Shown in pieces: positions 1-9,700 of a DNA stretch of 64,000 bases. The notes under the pieces were generated by a model. It was not told the DNA's origin. It searched no databases and saw only the letters and a program-made list of their open reading frames with translations. Positions within the stretch are counted from its first letter, which is position 1; the number at the start of each line of letters is the position of its first letter. Source of the DNA: Williamsia sp. DF01-3 (lineage in GTDB: Bacteria; Actinomycetota; Actinomycetes; Mycobacteriales; Mycobacteriaceae); assembly GCF_023051145.1 (NCBI RefSeq), contig NZ_JALKFS010000005.1, positions 4,915,733 through 4,979,732 on the forward strand, given 5' to 3'. A program made the translations under genes and the position numbers.

Positions 1-1710
1 CTGCGACTCGGTGGTCAACTTCTCGACCGCCGACTTCACGGCACCGAGATCACTGCCCTTGAGAGCCTCGCGCACGCCCTCGATCGAGCCTTCGACCTTG
101 GTCTTGAGCTCGGCCGGGACCTTGTCGTCCGACTCCTTGAGGAACTTCTCGGTCTGGTTGACCAGCGACTCCGCCTGATTGCGGGTCTCGGCCTCTTCGC
201 GACGCTTCCGGTCTTCGTCAGCGTGCGCTTCGGCGTCCTTGATCATCCGATCGATCTCGTCCTTGGACAGGCCCGAGCCGTCCTGGATCCGGATGGTGTT
301 CTCCTTGCCGGTTCCCTTGTCCTTGGCGGTGACGTGCACGATGCCGTTGGCGTCGATGTCGAAGGTCACCTCGATCTGCGGGACACCCTGCGGTGCAGGA
401 GCGATACCGGCCAGTTCGAACGAACCGAGCAGCTTGTTGTGCGAGGCGATCTCACGCTCACCCTGATACACCTGGATCTGCACCGACGGCTGGTTGTCCT
501 CTGCCGTGGTGTAGGTCTCCGACCGCTTGGTCGGGATGGTGGTGTTGCGTTCGATCAGCTTGTGCATCACGCCGCCCTTGGTCTCGATACCGAGCGAGAG
601 CGGGGTGACGTCGAGGAGCAGGACGTCCTTGACCTCACCGCGGAGCACACCGGCCTGCAGTGCGGCACCGACGGCCACGACCTCATCAGGGTTGACACCC
701 TTGTTGGGCTCACGGCCACCGGTCAGTTCGCGAACCAGGTCGCTGACGGCGGGCATACGAGTGGAGCCACCGACCAGCACGACGTGGTCGATGTCGCCGA
801 CTGCGATGCCGGCGTCCTTGACCACGGCCTGGAACGGCGCACGGGTGCGCTCGAGCAAGTCGTTCGTGATCTTCTGGAACTCGCTGCGGGTGAGCTGCTC
901 ATCGAGGAACAGCGGGTTCTTGTCCGCATCGACCGTGATGTAGGGCAGGTTGATCGAAGTGCTCTGTCCCGAGGACAGTTCGATCTTCGCCTTCTCTGCG
1001 GCCTCACGCAGACGCTGCAGGGCCATCTTGTCCTTGGTCAGGTCGATGCCGTTCTGCGCCTTGAACTTGTCGACGAGCCAGTCGACGACACGCTGATCCC
1101 AGTCGTCACCACCGAGGTGGTTGTCGCCGGAGGTCGCCCGGACCTCGACGACACCGTCGCCGATTTCCAGCAACGAGACGTCGAAGGTGCCGCCACCGAG
1201 GTCGAACACCAGGATGGTCTGTTCCTTCTCGCCCTTGTCCAGGCCGTACGCCAATGCGGCGGCGGTGGGCTCGTTGACGATGCGGAGCACGTTGAGGCCG
1301 GCGATCTGGCCGGCTTCCTTGGTGGCCTGACGCTGGGCGTCGTTGAAGTACGCCGGGACGGTGATGACCGCGTCGACGACCTCGTCGCCCAGGTAGCTCT
1401 CGGCGTCGCGCTTGAGCTTCATCAGCGTGCGAGCGCTGATCTCCTGTGGCGTGTAGTTTTTGTCGTCGATGGACGTGGTCCAGTCCTCGCCCATGTGGCG
1501 CTTGACCGAACGGATGGTGCGGTCGACGTTGGTGACTGCCTGGTTCTTGGCCGGCTGTCCGACCAGAACCTCGCCGTTGCGGGCGAATGCAACCACCGAC
1601 GGGGTGGTGCGGGCGCCCTCGGCGTTGGCGATAACGGTGGGTTCGCCACCCTCGAGCACAGAGACCACCGAGTTGGTGGTACCCAGGTCGATTCCAACAG
1701 CACGAGCCAT
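1..1710 (-). CDS. dnaK: Molecular chaperone DnaK (Hsp70), 3' end beyond window
   Basis: Cytosolic ATP-dependent chaperone that works with DnaJ and GrpE. The visible 570 codons begin [16 protein letters not shown], the actin-fold phosphate-1 loop. They continue with the [13 protein letters not shown] phosphate-2 motif, [22 protein letters not shown], and the substrate-binding domain ([14 protein letters not shown]). About 50 C-terminal residues of the lid are missing because the gene runs off the left edge (the family is about 610-625 aa). The ATG at 1710 is preceded by a strong AGGAGG ribosome binding site. Two HAIR-type repeats lie 130-230 bp upstream, which implies repression by HspR as in other actinobacteria, where grpE, dnaJ and hspR usually follow. 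Family assignment is certain. Confidence 0.98.
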   Translation of the reverse strand, partial: MARAVGIDLGTTNSVVSVLEGGEPTVIANAEGARTTPSVVAFARNGEVLVGQPAKNQAVTNVDRTIRSVKRHMGEDWTTSIDDKNYTPQEISARTLMKLKRDAESYLGDEVVDAVITVPAYFNDAQRQATKEAGQIAGLNVLRIVNEPTAAALAYGLDKGEKEQTILVFDLGGGTFDVSLLEIGDGVVEVRATSGDNHLGGDDWDQRVVDWLVDKFKAQNGIDLTKDKMALQRLREAAEKAKIELSSGQSTSINLPYITVDADKNPLFLDEQLTRSEFQKITNDLLERTRAPFQAVVKDAGIAVGDIDHVVLVGGSTRMPAVSDLVRELTGGREPNKGVNPDEVVAVGAALQAGVLRGEVKDVLLLDVTPLSLGIETKGGVMHKLIERNTTIPTKRSETYTTAEDNQPSVQIQVYQGEREIASHNKLLGSFELAGIAPAPQGVPQIEVTFDIDANGIVHVTAKDKGTGKENTIRIQDGSGLSKDEIDRMIKDAEAHADEDRKRREEAETRNQAESLVNQTEKFLKESDDKVPAELKTKVEGSIEGVREALKGSDLGAVKSAVEKLTTESQ

Positions 1711-1840
1711 TTGTTGCCTCCTATAAGCAGTGCGGCGCAACCGTGCGCGCACAATCTGTTCACGTTTGTGGTTCTCGGTCTGAAACCTCAGCGCGATCGA
1801 CTCAACTGTTACCGGTCGATGCCATTCACGTCAAACCGGG

Positions 1841-1860
1841 TTGAGTCTTCGCGGCTCAGG
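1841..1860. promoter_or_regulatory. Second, degenerate HAIR-like repeat upstream of dnaK
   Basis: TTGAGT-CTTCGCG-GCTCAGG keeps one perfect HAIR half-site, the seven-base spacer and a partly matching second half-site. It sits between the better HAIR copy and dnaK, about 130 bp before the start codon. Paired HAIR sites upstream of dnaK operons are common in actinobacteria. HspR affinity for this copy is uncertain. Confidence 0.6.
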
Positions 1861-1916
1861 TCTCTCGAGAGGTGTAACGGACCAAGTGCGCAAACTGTTC
1901 CCGATTATCTCAAATA

Positions 1917-1937
1917 GTTGAGTCGAACCGACTCAAG
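1917..1937. promoter_or_regulatory. HAIR operator (HspR site) upstream of dnaK
   Basis: The sequence TTGAGT-CGAACCG-ACTCAAG matches the HAIR consensus (CTTGAGT, seven bases, ACTCAAG) except at its first base. It lies about 210 bp upstream of the dnaK start codon and about 60 bp from the start of the divergent membrane-protein gene, so HspR could affect either promoter. The match is read directly; HspR control is inferred from established actinobacterial regulation. Confidence 0.85.
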
Positions 1938-1995
1938 GTCGGCCATTGCCTCCGGAAGTCCACGGTGGGGGCGGCAGGCTCGTTACGCTCAGACC

Positions 1996-2556
1996 GTGAC
2001 ACCGCCCGATCCGATTCCTCCGCGCCCCCGTCCGGCCCGTCCCGAGATCCGGATCGAACCCCTGCACGACCCGATCCCTGACGAGCGGCCCCGGGTTCTC
2101 GACATCGCGGCGGTGATCTGGCTGCTCACCCTGGTGGCCCTGGTGATGACGGCCGCGATGGTGGGCTTCGACCACGCCGACGTGCGCGCCGAACTGACCC
2201 GCTCACTCGCCGAGGACAATCTGTCGGCAACCCCGGAGGAACTCGCCGACAGCGTGAAGATCGCGATGATCGCCAGTGGTGTGGTGGCGTTTCTCGTGTT
2301 GGCGTGCGGCCTGTTCGGGATTCTCCGGCTGCGTGACCGTGTGCCGTCGAGCCGGAGCCTCCTCGCGACCATCGGTGTGGTCGCGGTGATCGGGGCGGTC
2401 GCGTTCTGGACGGTCATCGACCCGGCCCGCGACGTCCTCGGCGCTGCGGCCGGATGGCTGCCGCTCGCAATTGCGGCAGGAGCAGCCGTCGCCACCGCAC
2501 TGCTGTTCGCCCCGGCAATCAGCCGATGGCTGGGGTCCGCGCCGATCCGTCGCTGA
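1996..2556 (+). CDS. Small integral membrane protein, function unknown
   Basis: The 186-residue product starts at GTG 1996 (VTPPDPIPPRPRP). The frame is open further upstream, but that stretch would run through the dnaK regulatory region. A Pro/Arg-rich cytosolic N-terminus is followed by a membrane segment (AAVIWLLTLVALVMTAAMV), a polar loop of about 45 residues, and three more hydrophobic stretches (VVAFLVLACGLFGIL, IGVVAVIGAVAFWTV, LPLAIAAGAAVATALLF). This gives a four-helix protein with an arginine-ending tail. I recognise no family and no catalytic motif. It is divergent from dnaK and shares the HAIR-containing intergenic region, so heat-responsive expression is possible but not shown. 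The next gene downstream is convergent with it. Confidence 0.75.
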   Translation: MTPPDPIPPRPRPARPEIRIEPLHDPIPDERPRVLDIAAVIWLLTLVALVMTAAMVGFDHADVRAELTRSLAEDNLSATPEELADSVKIAMIASGVVAFLVLACGLFGILRLRDRVPSSRSLLATIGVVAVIGAVAFWTVIDPARDVLGAAAGWLPLAIAAGAAVATALLFAPAISRWLGSAPIRR

Positions 2557-2596
2557 AACCGGGGTCGCTGCAGACCGGGGGCGCTGACGACCGGCG

Positions 2597-3199
2597 CTAG
2601 CGCTCGTCGATCGTGGTGGTGATCAGTGTCATCGCAGGCTTCTTCGGGGTGGAACCGAAGCCGAAACGAACCGGTGGGTCGACGTCGGTCAATCCGCCGA
2701 GGTCGTTGCCCTGCCACCCCGCCACCACCGACTCGATGCGCCGTTGACCCCGCGCGCCGTAGTACTCGCGGCGACCTCCGCCTGCTGAGCCACGGGTTCG
2801 CACACCGCGCAGGAACACCCGGGCGATCGGGTCGCTGACGGCACAGAACCACGGCGCGGTGACCACGGCACGCGGCATCACTGACAGAAGCCGCCCGAGC
2901 AGGGTCGGCGCGCCGACGACAAACGACAACTCCAGGTCGCCCGCCCGCACCGACACCTGCGAGCCGACCGATTCGTAGGTCACGTCGGCGATCACGCTGC
3001 GGTCGAAATGGTAGGTGGCGGTGACGAAGTCGCGCACCTCATCACTCGGTGCGATGAGCAGCCGGTCGCCGTCGGCGAACTCGACCATCACGTCGGCGAA
3101 GTCGCCCAGATGTGATGTCGGCCAGTGCCCCACCACGATACGGACGCCCGCAGTGGTGCCCATCCCGGAGATGTCGCCGTCGAAACGCAGGCGCGTCAC
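2597..3199 (-). CDS. Conserved unknown protein, last gene of the ini operon
   Basis: A 200-residue protein read from GTG 3199 (VTRLRFDGDISGMGTT), eight bases after the iniC stop codon and on the same strand, so almost certainly co-transcribed with iniBAC. It has no signal peptide or obvious membrane helix. It is mixed alpha/beta with a conserved-looking acidic/aromatic core (VVGHWPTSHLGDFADVMVEF, APSDEVRDFV, APWFCAVSDPIARVFLRGVRT). The Trp/Cys-containing segment before the C-terminus suggests a lipocalin-like or FAD-independent fold, but I cannot assign a family. An upstream in-frame extension exists but overlaps iniC entirely and is rejected. Its position suggests a helper of the dynamin pair. 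Confidence 0.75.
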   Translation of the reverse strand: MTRLRFDGDISGMGTTAGVRIVVGHWPTSHLGDFADVMVEFADGDRLLIAPSDEVRDFVTATYHFDRSVIADVTYESVGSQVSVRAGDLELSFVVGAPTLLGRLLSVMPRAVVTAPWFCAVSDPIARVFLRGVRTRGSAGGGRREYYGARGQRRIESVVAGWQGNDLGGLTDVDPPVRFGFGSTPKKPAMTLITTTIDER

Positions 3200-3206
3200 G
3201 GCGTCG

Positions 3207-4673
3207 TCACTGCGAATCGAGCTCGGCGAGAATGCCTTCGGCACTGCGGGCGGCGACCGTGCACGCCACTGCCGTCGGCCGGTCGAACAGCGGATGGGCG
3301 GCACGGGTACGCCAGCGCCGCACCGCTTCCATAGCGGCCTTGCGATGCAGATCGACGCTGTCGTCGGGTGCGATACCGAGGCGAGCCCAGGGTTCAATGC
3401 CGGAGCCACCGATGATGCGTTGCAGGTCGTCGCGGTCCTGGGGCGGCAACTGAATGCCCCCGGTGCGCAGTTTGCCGAGCAACCGCAGCTCGGCGAAGCC
3501 GTGAACATCGGCCAGCATGCGCGCCGTCGCCTTGCGCAGCTCTTCGGTCTCGGCCGAATCATAGTTCGCAAGAATGCGTTCCAGGGCGATCAGGGCGGTG
3601 TGGGTCTTGAGTTGATCAGCGCGCTGCCCGAACTGCACATCGATGATCTGCCGGAGTTCGGTGAGGCCGCTACGGTCGACCAGTTCGGTTGCCAGAGTGG
3701 GTGAGTCGGGCGTTCCGAGCCGAATCAGGGTGACAGCCATCCGGATGCCGTACATACCGAAGCGGTCGAGCAACTCCGCACGCAGACCAGGCTCGACGGG
3801 CAGCGGGGTATCTTGCCGGATGAATCGGTCGGTCGAGAGCATCGCCAGCGAGAGTTCTTCGGGCGCAACGGCAGCCAACGCGACGAACGCCGAGTACTCG
3901 ACCTGTCGCAGGGTGCGCGCGCCGAGAGCCAGCAAGCCCGCGACCGGCACCACCGCCTGACAGAGGCCGGTGCGTTCGAGCTCGGTGGCGAACCGCGCCG
4001 CAACCTGTTTGGCCGACATCATCGCGTCCACCCGGCCCGCGCCGACCTCGTCTGCCCGCGACACCACACCGACCACGCCGAGTGGCCCGGACTCGCCGCC
4101 GATGGACTCCCCGATCCTGCCAAGGAAGGCGGTGTCGGTACTGGTGAGCGTGCGCAGCAGGTAGACCACTGCGTCTGCTCCTGATTCACCGTCTTCGGGG
4201 GTGAGCATGTCGACGGTCAGTGCGGACACGTCCCGCGACAGCGACGCCGTACCCGGGGTGTCGATGATGGTCATCGACCGCAGCGCCCTCGCCGGCCACT
4301 CGACATCGAGGCGGTCGACGCGTTCGGCGGTCAGATCGCCGAAGTCGAAGGTGAGGTGGCCATTTCGGCGCAACACGGGGATCCCGGCCGATCGCTCGCC
4401 GTCGTACCGGGCGGTGACCTTGGGATTGACTCCGCGCCGGTACCAGGTGACCACCCGGGTGCACTCGGTGGCGTCGGTCGGTGCGATGTCCTGGCCGACC
4501 ATCGCGTTGAGCAGGGTCGACTTGCCCGCCTTCAACGAACCCGCGATGGCGATACGCAGGGGTTCGTCGAGTCGGTCGGAACAGTCGGCCAGCCGGGCGG
4601 CCGCCCAGCGATCACCTCCGCACACCTTCTCGGCGGCGTCGAGCAGATCGCGGGCGCGGTCGAGGGTACTCAC
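3207..4673 (-). CDS. iniC: Dynamin-like GTPase IniC
   Basis: A 488-residue bacterial dynamin-family protein, close to the 493 aa of M. tuberculosis IniC. It has the G1 P-loop GSLKAGKST (residues 45-53), a G2-like TDATECT, G3 DTPG (about 138-141), and an SRADEVG stretch where G4 is expected. The rest is helical stalk without the paired hydrophobic paddle seen in IniA. The start is GTG 4673; its first four bases overlap the iniA stop (GTGA), a translational-coupling arrangement. IniA and IniC act as membrane-associated GTPases in isoniazid- and ethambutol-inducible envelope stress in mycobacteria (established). By analogy the two proteins here probably work together. Confidence 0.92.
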   Translation of the reverse strand: MSTLDRARDLLDAAEKVCGGDRWAAARLADCSDRLDEPLRIAIAGSLKAGKSTLLNAMVGQDIAPTDATECTRVVTWYRRGVNPKVTARYDGERSAGIPVLRRNGHLTFDFGDLTAERVDRLDVEWPARALRSMTIIDTPGTASLSRDVSALTVDMLTPEDGESGADAVVYLLRTLTSTDTAFLGRIGESIGGESGPLGVVGVVSRADEVGAGRVDAMMSAKQVAARFATELERTGLCQAVVPVAGLLALGARTLRQVEYSAFVALAAVAPEELSLAMLSTDRFIRQDTPLPVEPGLRAELLDRFGMYGIRMAVTLIRLGTPDSPTLATELVDRSGLTELRQIIDVQFGQRADQLKTHTALIALERILANYDSAETEELRKATARMLADVHGFAELRLLGKLRTGGIQLPPQDRDDLQRIIGGSGIEPWARLGIAPDDSVDLHRKAAMEAVRRWRTRAAHPLFDRPTAVACTVAARSAEGILAELDSQ

Positions 4674-6610
4674 TCCACGGCCCGATCCGCCGGTGCCGAT
4701 TTGACCGCCGGGGTTGCCGCAGCGCCCCCCGTGGCCTCGATGGCCGGGTCCAGCTGCAACGCCACCTTTCGCAGCGCCGCAACAGCTTTGAGCTCCTGCT
4801 CGAGTTCGGCGGTCCGGGTTCGCTGTTCGGAGCTGGCCATCGCCGCGGCCTCTTGGGCCGCCTGCAGCGAGTCACCTATCGACCGTGCCGACTGCTCGGC
4901 GACCTGGGTGAAATGGTCACGCAACGTCCGCTGGATGTGGCGAAGCCGATCCTTGGATTCCTTGCCGACCTGGAAGCTGACGTCGTCGGTGAACTTGCGG
5001 ATGGAGGCCTTGGCCTTGTTCCGCCGTTCGTTGGTGCGCGCCTCTTTGTCGTCCTTGTATGCCTTAGTGCCCAGCAGGAGTCCGGCCCCGACCGAGATCG
5101 GGTTAATCAACGCGAGCCCGGCGAAGGTGCCGATGAGGCCGAACATCAGCACTCCGCCATAGGAGCCCTTCATACCGATCAGCACTTTCTGAGTGATGCC
5201 GACCTTCCCGGACTCGAGGTCGGAGAGTTCGGTGACCGGATCGAAGATGCCGTCGATGTCGGTGATGTCGAGGCGCGGCAAGTTGGCTTCGGCGGTCTCG
5301 GCGAAGTGCTCGGCCACCCGTTCGGCGAGCCACACCGCCCGCTCGTGCGCCCACACGAAGTTGTCGCCGACAGCCACCGCGATCTGGTCCTCGAGCCATT
5401 CGGTGAGCTGCGGCCAGTCCTTGCCCGGATCACCTTCGTCGACAGCCTGTTCGGCCTCGCGGGTGATGGCGCGCAACCGGTCTCGCAGGTCATGGTCGAT
5501 GTCGGCGGCGAGGTCCGTGATGCCGTCGGTGAGGGTCTGCTGCCACAGCGACGACCGCTTCTGCATGTCCTCGGCGGCAGTTTTGGCTCGGGTGAGTTCA
5601 GCGACCGCCGCGGCGGCCGTCTCGGGACTGCGCATCGCCGCGAGTTCACTGCCCAGGGTGAGGGCCAGATGCTCGGACACCGAACGCAGGTCCAGGGCCA
5701 CTGATTCGCGAGTCGAGTGGTCGGCCCGGGCGACCACCCGCTCCCGGAGGAATCGGTACACCTCCACGAACCCGGCCTCGACATTGAGCGAGTCGTCGCC
5801 GAGACGCAGTGCGTGCGAACGCAGCATCGACGACACCGGCAGCAGCTGGACGTCGAGTCCCTCGCGCTCGAGGTGTGCCCGGTCGGCGTCGACGATCTGA
5901 CGCCAGTGGGGATACAGGTCGGTTTTGGTGATCAGGCAGGCGACGGTCGGGCACAGCGTCATCACCTGGCGAAGGAAAGAGATCTCGGGCTCGGTGAACT
6001 CCTGGCTTGCGTCGGACACCACAAAAACCGCGTCTGCGGATGGGATCAGCCCGAGAGTGCTTGCGGCGTGCGGGTTCCCGTGTCCACCGACGCCAGGGGT
6101 GTCGACAAGCACCAGGCCGTCGGCCAGCAGCGGGCTGGGGACGTTGACCTCGAGCCGGGTGATGTCGCGTCCCTCGGCCAGCGGGTGGTCGGGGGTCACG
6201 GAGGTGAGCTGGTCCATCGGCAACGGGGTGCGCACGGGGTCACTGCCCGGTTGCGCGAGAACCAGTTCGGCGGACGGCTGCTGCCCGTTCTGCACGAGAG
6301 TGGGCACGGCGGTGGTCTCGTCGTCCCCGACCGAACACACCTCGACGTTCAGCAGAGAATTGACGAACTGGCTCTTGCCCTGCTTGAGCGGCCCCACCAC
6401 CACGATCCGTACGCGCGGATCGGTGACCCGGGTGCGGGCGCCCTCGAGCCGGTCCACCAGGTCCTGCCGTCCGGACTTGGCAGCGATCTGACCCATCCGG
6501 CCCAACAGCTCGCCCAGCCGGCCCGGCTGAGCGCCTTCGGGTGCACCGTCGGCGGGCGGGGCCGACGATCCGGCGATGCTCTTCATGCTGAGGCGCTTTT
6601 CATCGGTCAT
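4670..6610 (-). CDS. iniA: Dynamin-like GTPase IniA
   Basis: Read from ATG 6610 the protein is 646 aa (M. tuberculosis IniA is about 640). The GTPase motifs are GPLKQGKSQ (residues 73-81), DTPGVGG (G3) and TKTDLYP (G4). Near residue 470 a long hydrophobic hairpin (FGLIGTFAGLALINP, then SVGAGLLLGTKAY) forms the membrane-inserting paddle typical of bacterial dynamins, flanked by coiled-coil helices (ELEQELKAVAALRK). An upstream in-frame GTG at 6676 lies inside a strong hairpin and is a poor candidate; ATG 6586 is another alternative. No strong Shine-Dalgarno sequence is visible. iniC follows with a 4-base overlap. IniA-type proteins tubulate or fuse membranes (established for mycobacterial IniA). 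Confidence 0.92.
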   Translation of the reverse strand: MTDEKRLSMKSIAGSSAPPADGAPEGAQPGRLGELLGRMGQIAAKSGRQDLVDRLEGARTRVTDPRVRIVVVGPLKQGKSQFVNSLLNVEVCSVGDDETTAVPTLVQNGQQPSAELVLAQPGSDPVRTPLPMDQLTSVTPDHPLAEGRDITRLEVNVPSPLLADGLVLVDTPGVGGHGNPHAASTLGLIPSADAVFVVSDASQEFTEPEISFLRQVMTLCPTVACLITKTDLYPHWRQIVDADRAHLEREGLDVQLLPVSSMLRSHALRLGDDSLNVEAGFVEVYRFLRERVVARADHSTRESVALDLRSVSEHLALTLGSELAAMRSPETAAAAVAELTRAKTAAEDMQKRSSLWQQTLTDGITDLAADIDHDLRDRLRAITREAEQAVDEGDPGKDWPQLTEWLEDQIAVAVGDNFVWAHERAVWLAERVAEHFAETAEANLPRLDITDIDGIFDPVTELSDLESGKVGITQKVLIGMKGSYGGVLMFGLIGTFAGLALINPISVGAGLLLGTKAYKDDKEARTNERRNKAKASIRKFTDDVSFQVGKESKDRLRHIQRTLRDHFTQVAEQSARSIGDSLQAAQEAAAMASSEQRTRTAELEQELKAVAALRKVALQLDPAIEATGGAAATPAVKSAPADRAVE

Positions 6611-6660
6611 CCGGTCTGCTGGTCGTCGAAATGATGAAGGGTCTACCGAGAACACAACCA

Positions 6661-6698
6661 CATCGGTCCCGCACACGTAACCGTGTGCGGGACCGATG
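6661..6698. terminator. Perfect 17-bp hairpin between iniB and iniA
   Basis: The arms 6661-6677 and 6682-6698 are exact reverse complements (CATCGGTCCCGCACACG) around a TAAC loop. The structure sits 60 bp after the iniB stop and 50 bp before the iniA start. On the minus strand it is followed by a T/G-rich stretch but not a clean U-run. It resembles an actinobacterial terminator without a strong U-tail, or an attenuator that would make iniB more highly expressed than iniAC. It could also be an mRNA-stabilising 3' end for iniB. Confidence 0.75.
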
Positions 6699-6757
6699 GT
6701 GTTACAGGGTCAGCGACAACACCCCTCGTCCATGTTGTCGAGTTCGGGTCTTGTCCG

Positions 6758-9700
6758 TCAGTCGTCGAGGGCGCCGCCCGCGTCGACCTGTCCGCTTCCG
6801 TCGGTGGTGGTGTCGGCGTCGGCTCCGCCGAGCAGTCCGCCCGTCAGTCCGCTGTCACCGGTGAGCGCCCCGGTGAGTCCGGTGTCACCGGTGCCGAATG
6901 CGTTGTCGGCGTCGATGTCCGACCAGCCGCCTGCGTTTCCTCCGACCACTCCGGTGGTGGTGTCGGCCACTCCGCCGGTCACATCTCCGGTCACCTCGGC
7001 CGGTCCGGTACCCGCGTCCGCCGTCAGATCCAGCGGTGCAGGAGCACCAACACCGCCGCCGAGCCCGGCCACGCCGTCGAGAGCATTCTCGAGCTCACCG
7101 GTAGCCCCACCCGTCAGCACGGACTCGACGCCGCCGCCCAGTCCCAGACCGCCTGCGGCGTCACCGCCGACCACGCCGCCGATGGCACCACCTGCGTCGA
7201 GGTCACCGCCAGCAGCACCGCCGACCGCGCCGACAAGACCTGCATCGATGTCGGTGGCCGCACCCAGCAGCGCGTTCGCCGAGGTGTCGGCATCGGCGAT
7301 CAATCCGCCGCCTGCGGCGACAACACCACCCACTGCGGTCTCCACACCGCCGCCTGCGATGGCGCCCGCGCCGAGTCCTCCGGCGATGCCCGCATCACCG
7401 GCCGCTTCGAGGCCGCCGACCAGGGCAGCAGCGGCGGCGAGTCCACCGGCCGCACCGGCATCGAGGGCTCCGTCGATTCCGCCGACCAGCGCGCCGCCTG
7501 CACCCAGCGCAGTGCCGATCCCGGCACCGACTTCCGTCTCCACGAGTCCACCGAGGTCGGCTGCGACCAGGCCGGCCGCGCCGAGCGCGGTACCGAGGAC
7601 TGCGCCGAACTCGCCGGCAAGACCGCCGTCGATGTCGAGTGCGCCGTCCAGGACCACACCCAGTGCGCCACCGAGGTCGAGGCCGCCTTCGAGCAGTCCG
7701 GCGAGTTCACCGGCCAGCGCGCCTTCGAGCGCTCCGCCGATCGTTGCTCCCAGCGTCGCTCCGACGGTGGCGGCCAGTGCGCCACCGGCAGCGAGCGCAG
7801 CCGCCACCTCGGCACCGAGATCGGTGTCGAGGACGGCGTCGAGGCCCAGAGCGCCGGTCAGTCCGGCGACGAGTTCGGCTCCCAGACCGGCGTCGAGGTC
7901 GCCGACCGCGCCGATCACAGCGCCGAGAACGCCTCCGAACTCGGCACCGAATGCGCCACCGGCAGCCAGCACTCCGGCGAATGCCGCAGCGAGCTCGGTG
8001 GCCAGGCCACCTGCCAGCAGTGCGGTGAGGTCGGCCCCGATCACGCCGCCGGCGGCGAGTGCGGCTTCGAGCACGCCACCGAAGACGCCGGCGATCTCCG
8101 CGGCTCCGTCCAGTCCGAGCGCGCCACCCACAATTGCGCCGAGCGCGAGCCCGAGGTCGAGGCCGCCGGCCAGCAGCCCGGCGAGCTGTGCGCCGAAGTC
8201 GGCGTCGAGCAATCCACCGATCGCACCACCGAGGGCAAGACCCAGCCCGGCGGCGACTTCGCCTCCGGCAGCCAGCACACCCGACAACACGGTGCCGAGG
8301 GCCAGACCGAGGTCGGCTCCGCCTGCGAGCAATGCGGCGAGGTCGAGGTCGCCGAACGCGCCGAGGGCGGCTTCGAACGCTCCGGTCAGGCCGGCGGCGA
8401 GACCGCCACCGAGTCCGAACACCCCGGCCAGTGCCGCGGCCAGTGCGCCGTCGACATCCAGGAGCGCTTCGAGATCTGCGGCGCCGGCCAGTTCGAGCGC
8501 GGCACCGAGGACACCACCGAGCGCGAGACCGAACTCGCCTGCCAGGTCACCACCGGCCGCCAACACGGCAACAAGCGCGCCCTGCAGGGTCGCGGTGAGT
8601 CCGCCGGCCAGCAGTGCGGTCAGGTCGGCGGCCAGCAGGCTGCCGGCTCCGAAGGCCGCGGCCAGCGCAGCTCCGAAACCTGCCGCGATGTCGGCGACAG
8701 CGCCCAGTCCGAGAGCTCCTTCGAGGATCGCGCCGAGTGCGAGTCCCAGGTCCAGGCCACCGGCCAGCAGACCGGCCAGCTGGGCGCCGAAGTCTGCTTC
8801 GAGAAGTCCGCCGAGCACACCACCGAGGGCAAGGCCCAGTCCGGCAGCGATCTCCCCGCCGACTGCGAGCACACCGGCGAGAGCGGTTCCGAGCGCCAGG
8901 CCCAGTTCGGCACCGCCGGCGAGCAGCGCAGCGAGGTCGACCGCGCCGAATGCGCCGAGGGCGGCATCAAGAGCCCCAGCCAGTACGACGGTCAGACCGC
9001 CGCCGAGTCCGAGGACACCGGCCAGCGCAGCAGCCAGGGCACCATCGACGGCAAGAAGGGCCTCGAGATCAAGGGCACCGGCCAGTTCGACTGCGGCACC
9101 GAGCAGCGCTCCGAGGGCCAATCCGAACTCTCCGGCGAGGTCACCCCCGACGGCCAGGGCCGCGGCCAGCGCACCCTGCAGGGTCGCCGTCAGGCCGCCG
9201 GCGAGGGCCAGCAGCAGGTTCGCATCGAGTAGTCCGGCGAGTGCACCGGTGAGCGCGCCGGTGACGTCGAGGACACCGGCGAGGACCGCACCGAACTGGG
9301 CGGCCAGACCGGCACCGAGGCCGAGGACGCCGGTGAGCGCTGCGCCCAGGGCCAGTCCGGCATCGAGACCGGCCGCGAGTGCGGCGGCCAGGTTCGCCGC
9401 GAGGGCACCACCGAGTCCGATCGCGCCGCCGATCACCGCACCGAAGGCCGCACCGATGCCGGCGGCAAGGGCGCCACCGAGTTCGAGCGCCGCGGTGAGC
9501 GCACCGCCGATGACGGTGGCGAAGCCGAGTGCTGCGTCGAGGTCGAGGCCTCCGACCACGGCCAGAGCGGCGTTGATCGCTGCGGCCAGGCCTGCGGTCA
9601 GTTCACCGGTGACGCCGAGTCCGGCGCCGAGGACAGCTGCCACGGTTGCACCGATGTCCAGTACGCCGTCGAGGTCGAAGATCGCCCCGAGGCCACCGCT

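Noticed and set aside
1791-1807. Third HAIR half-site (GACTCAACT) upstream of dnaK
   Set aside because: Only one half-site matches; the other arm at seven-base spacing does not resemble the consensus.
223-1917. 564-codon plus-strand frame opposite dnaK
   Set aside because: Antisense shadow of a highly conserved, GC-rich gene; no recognisable domain and no ribosome binding site.
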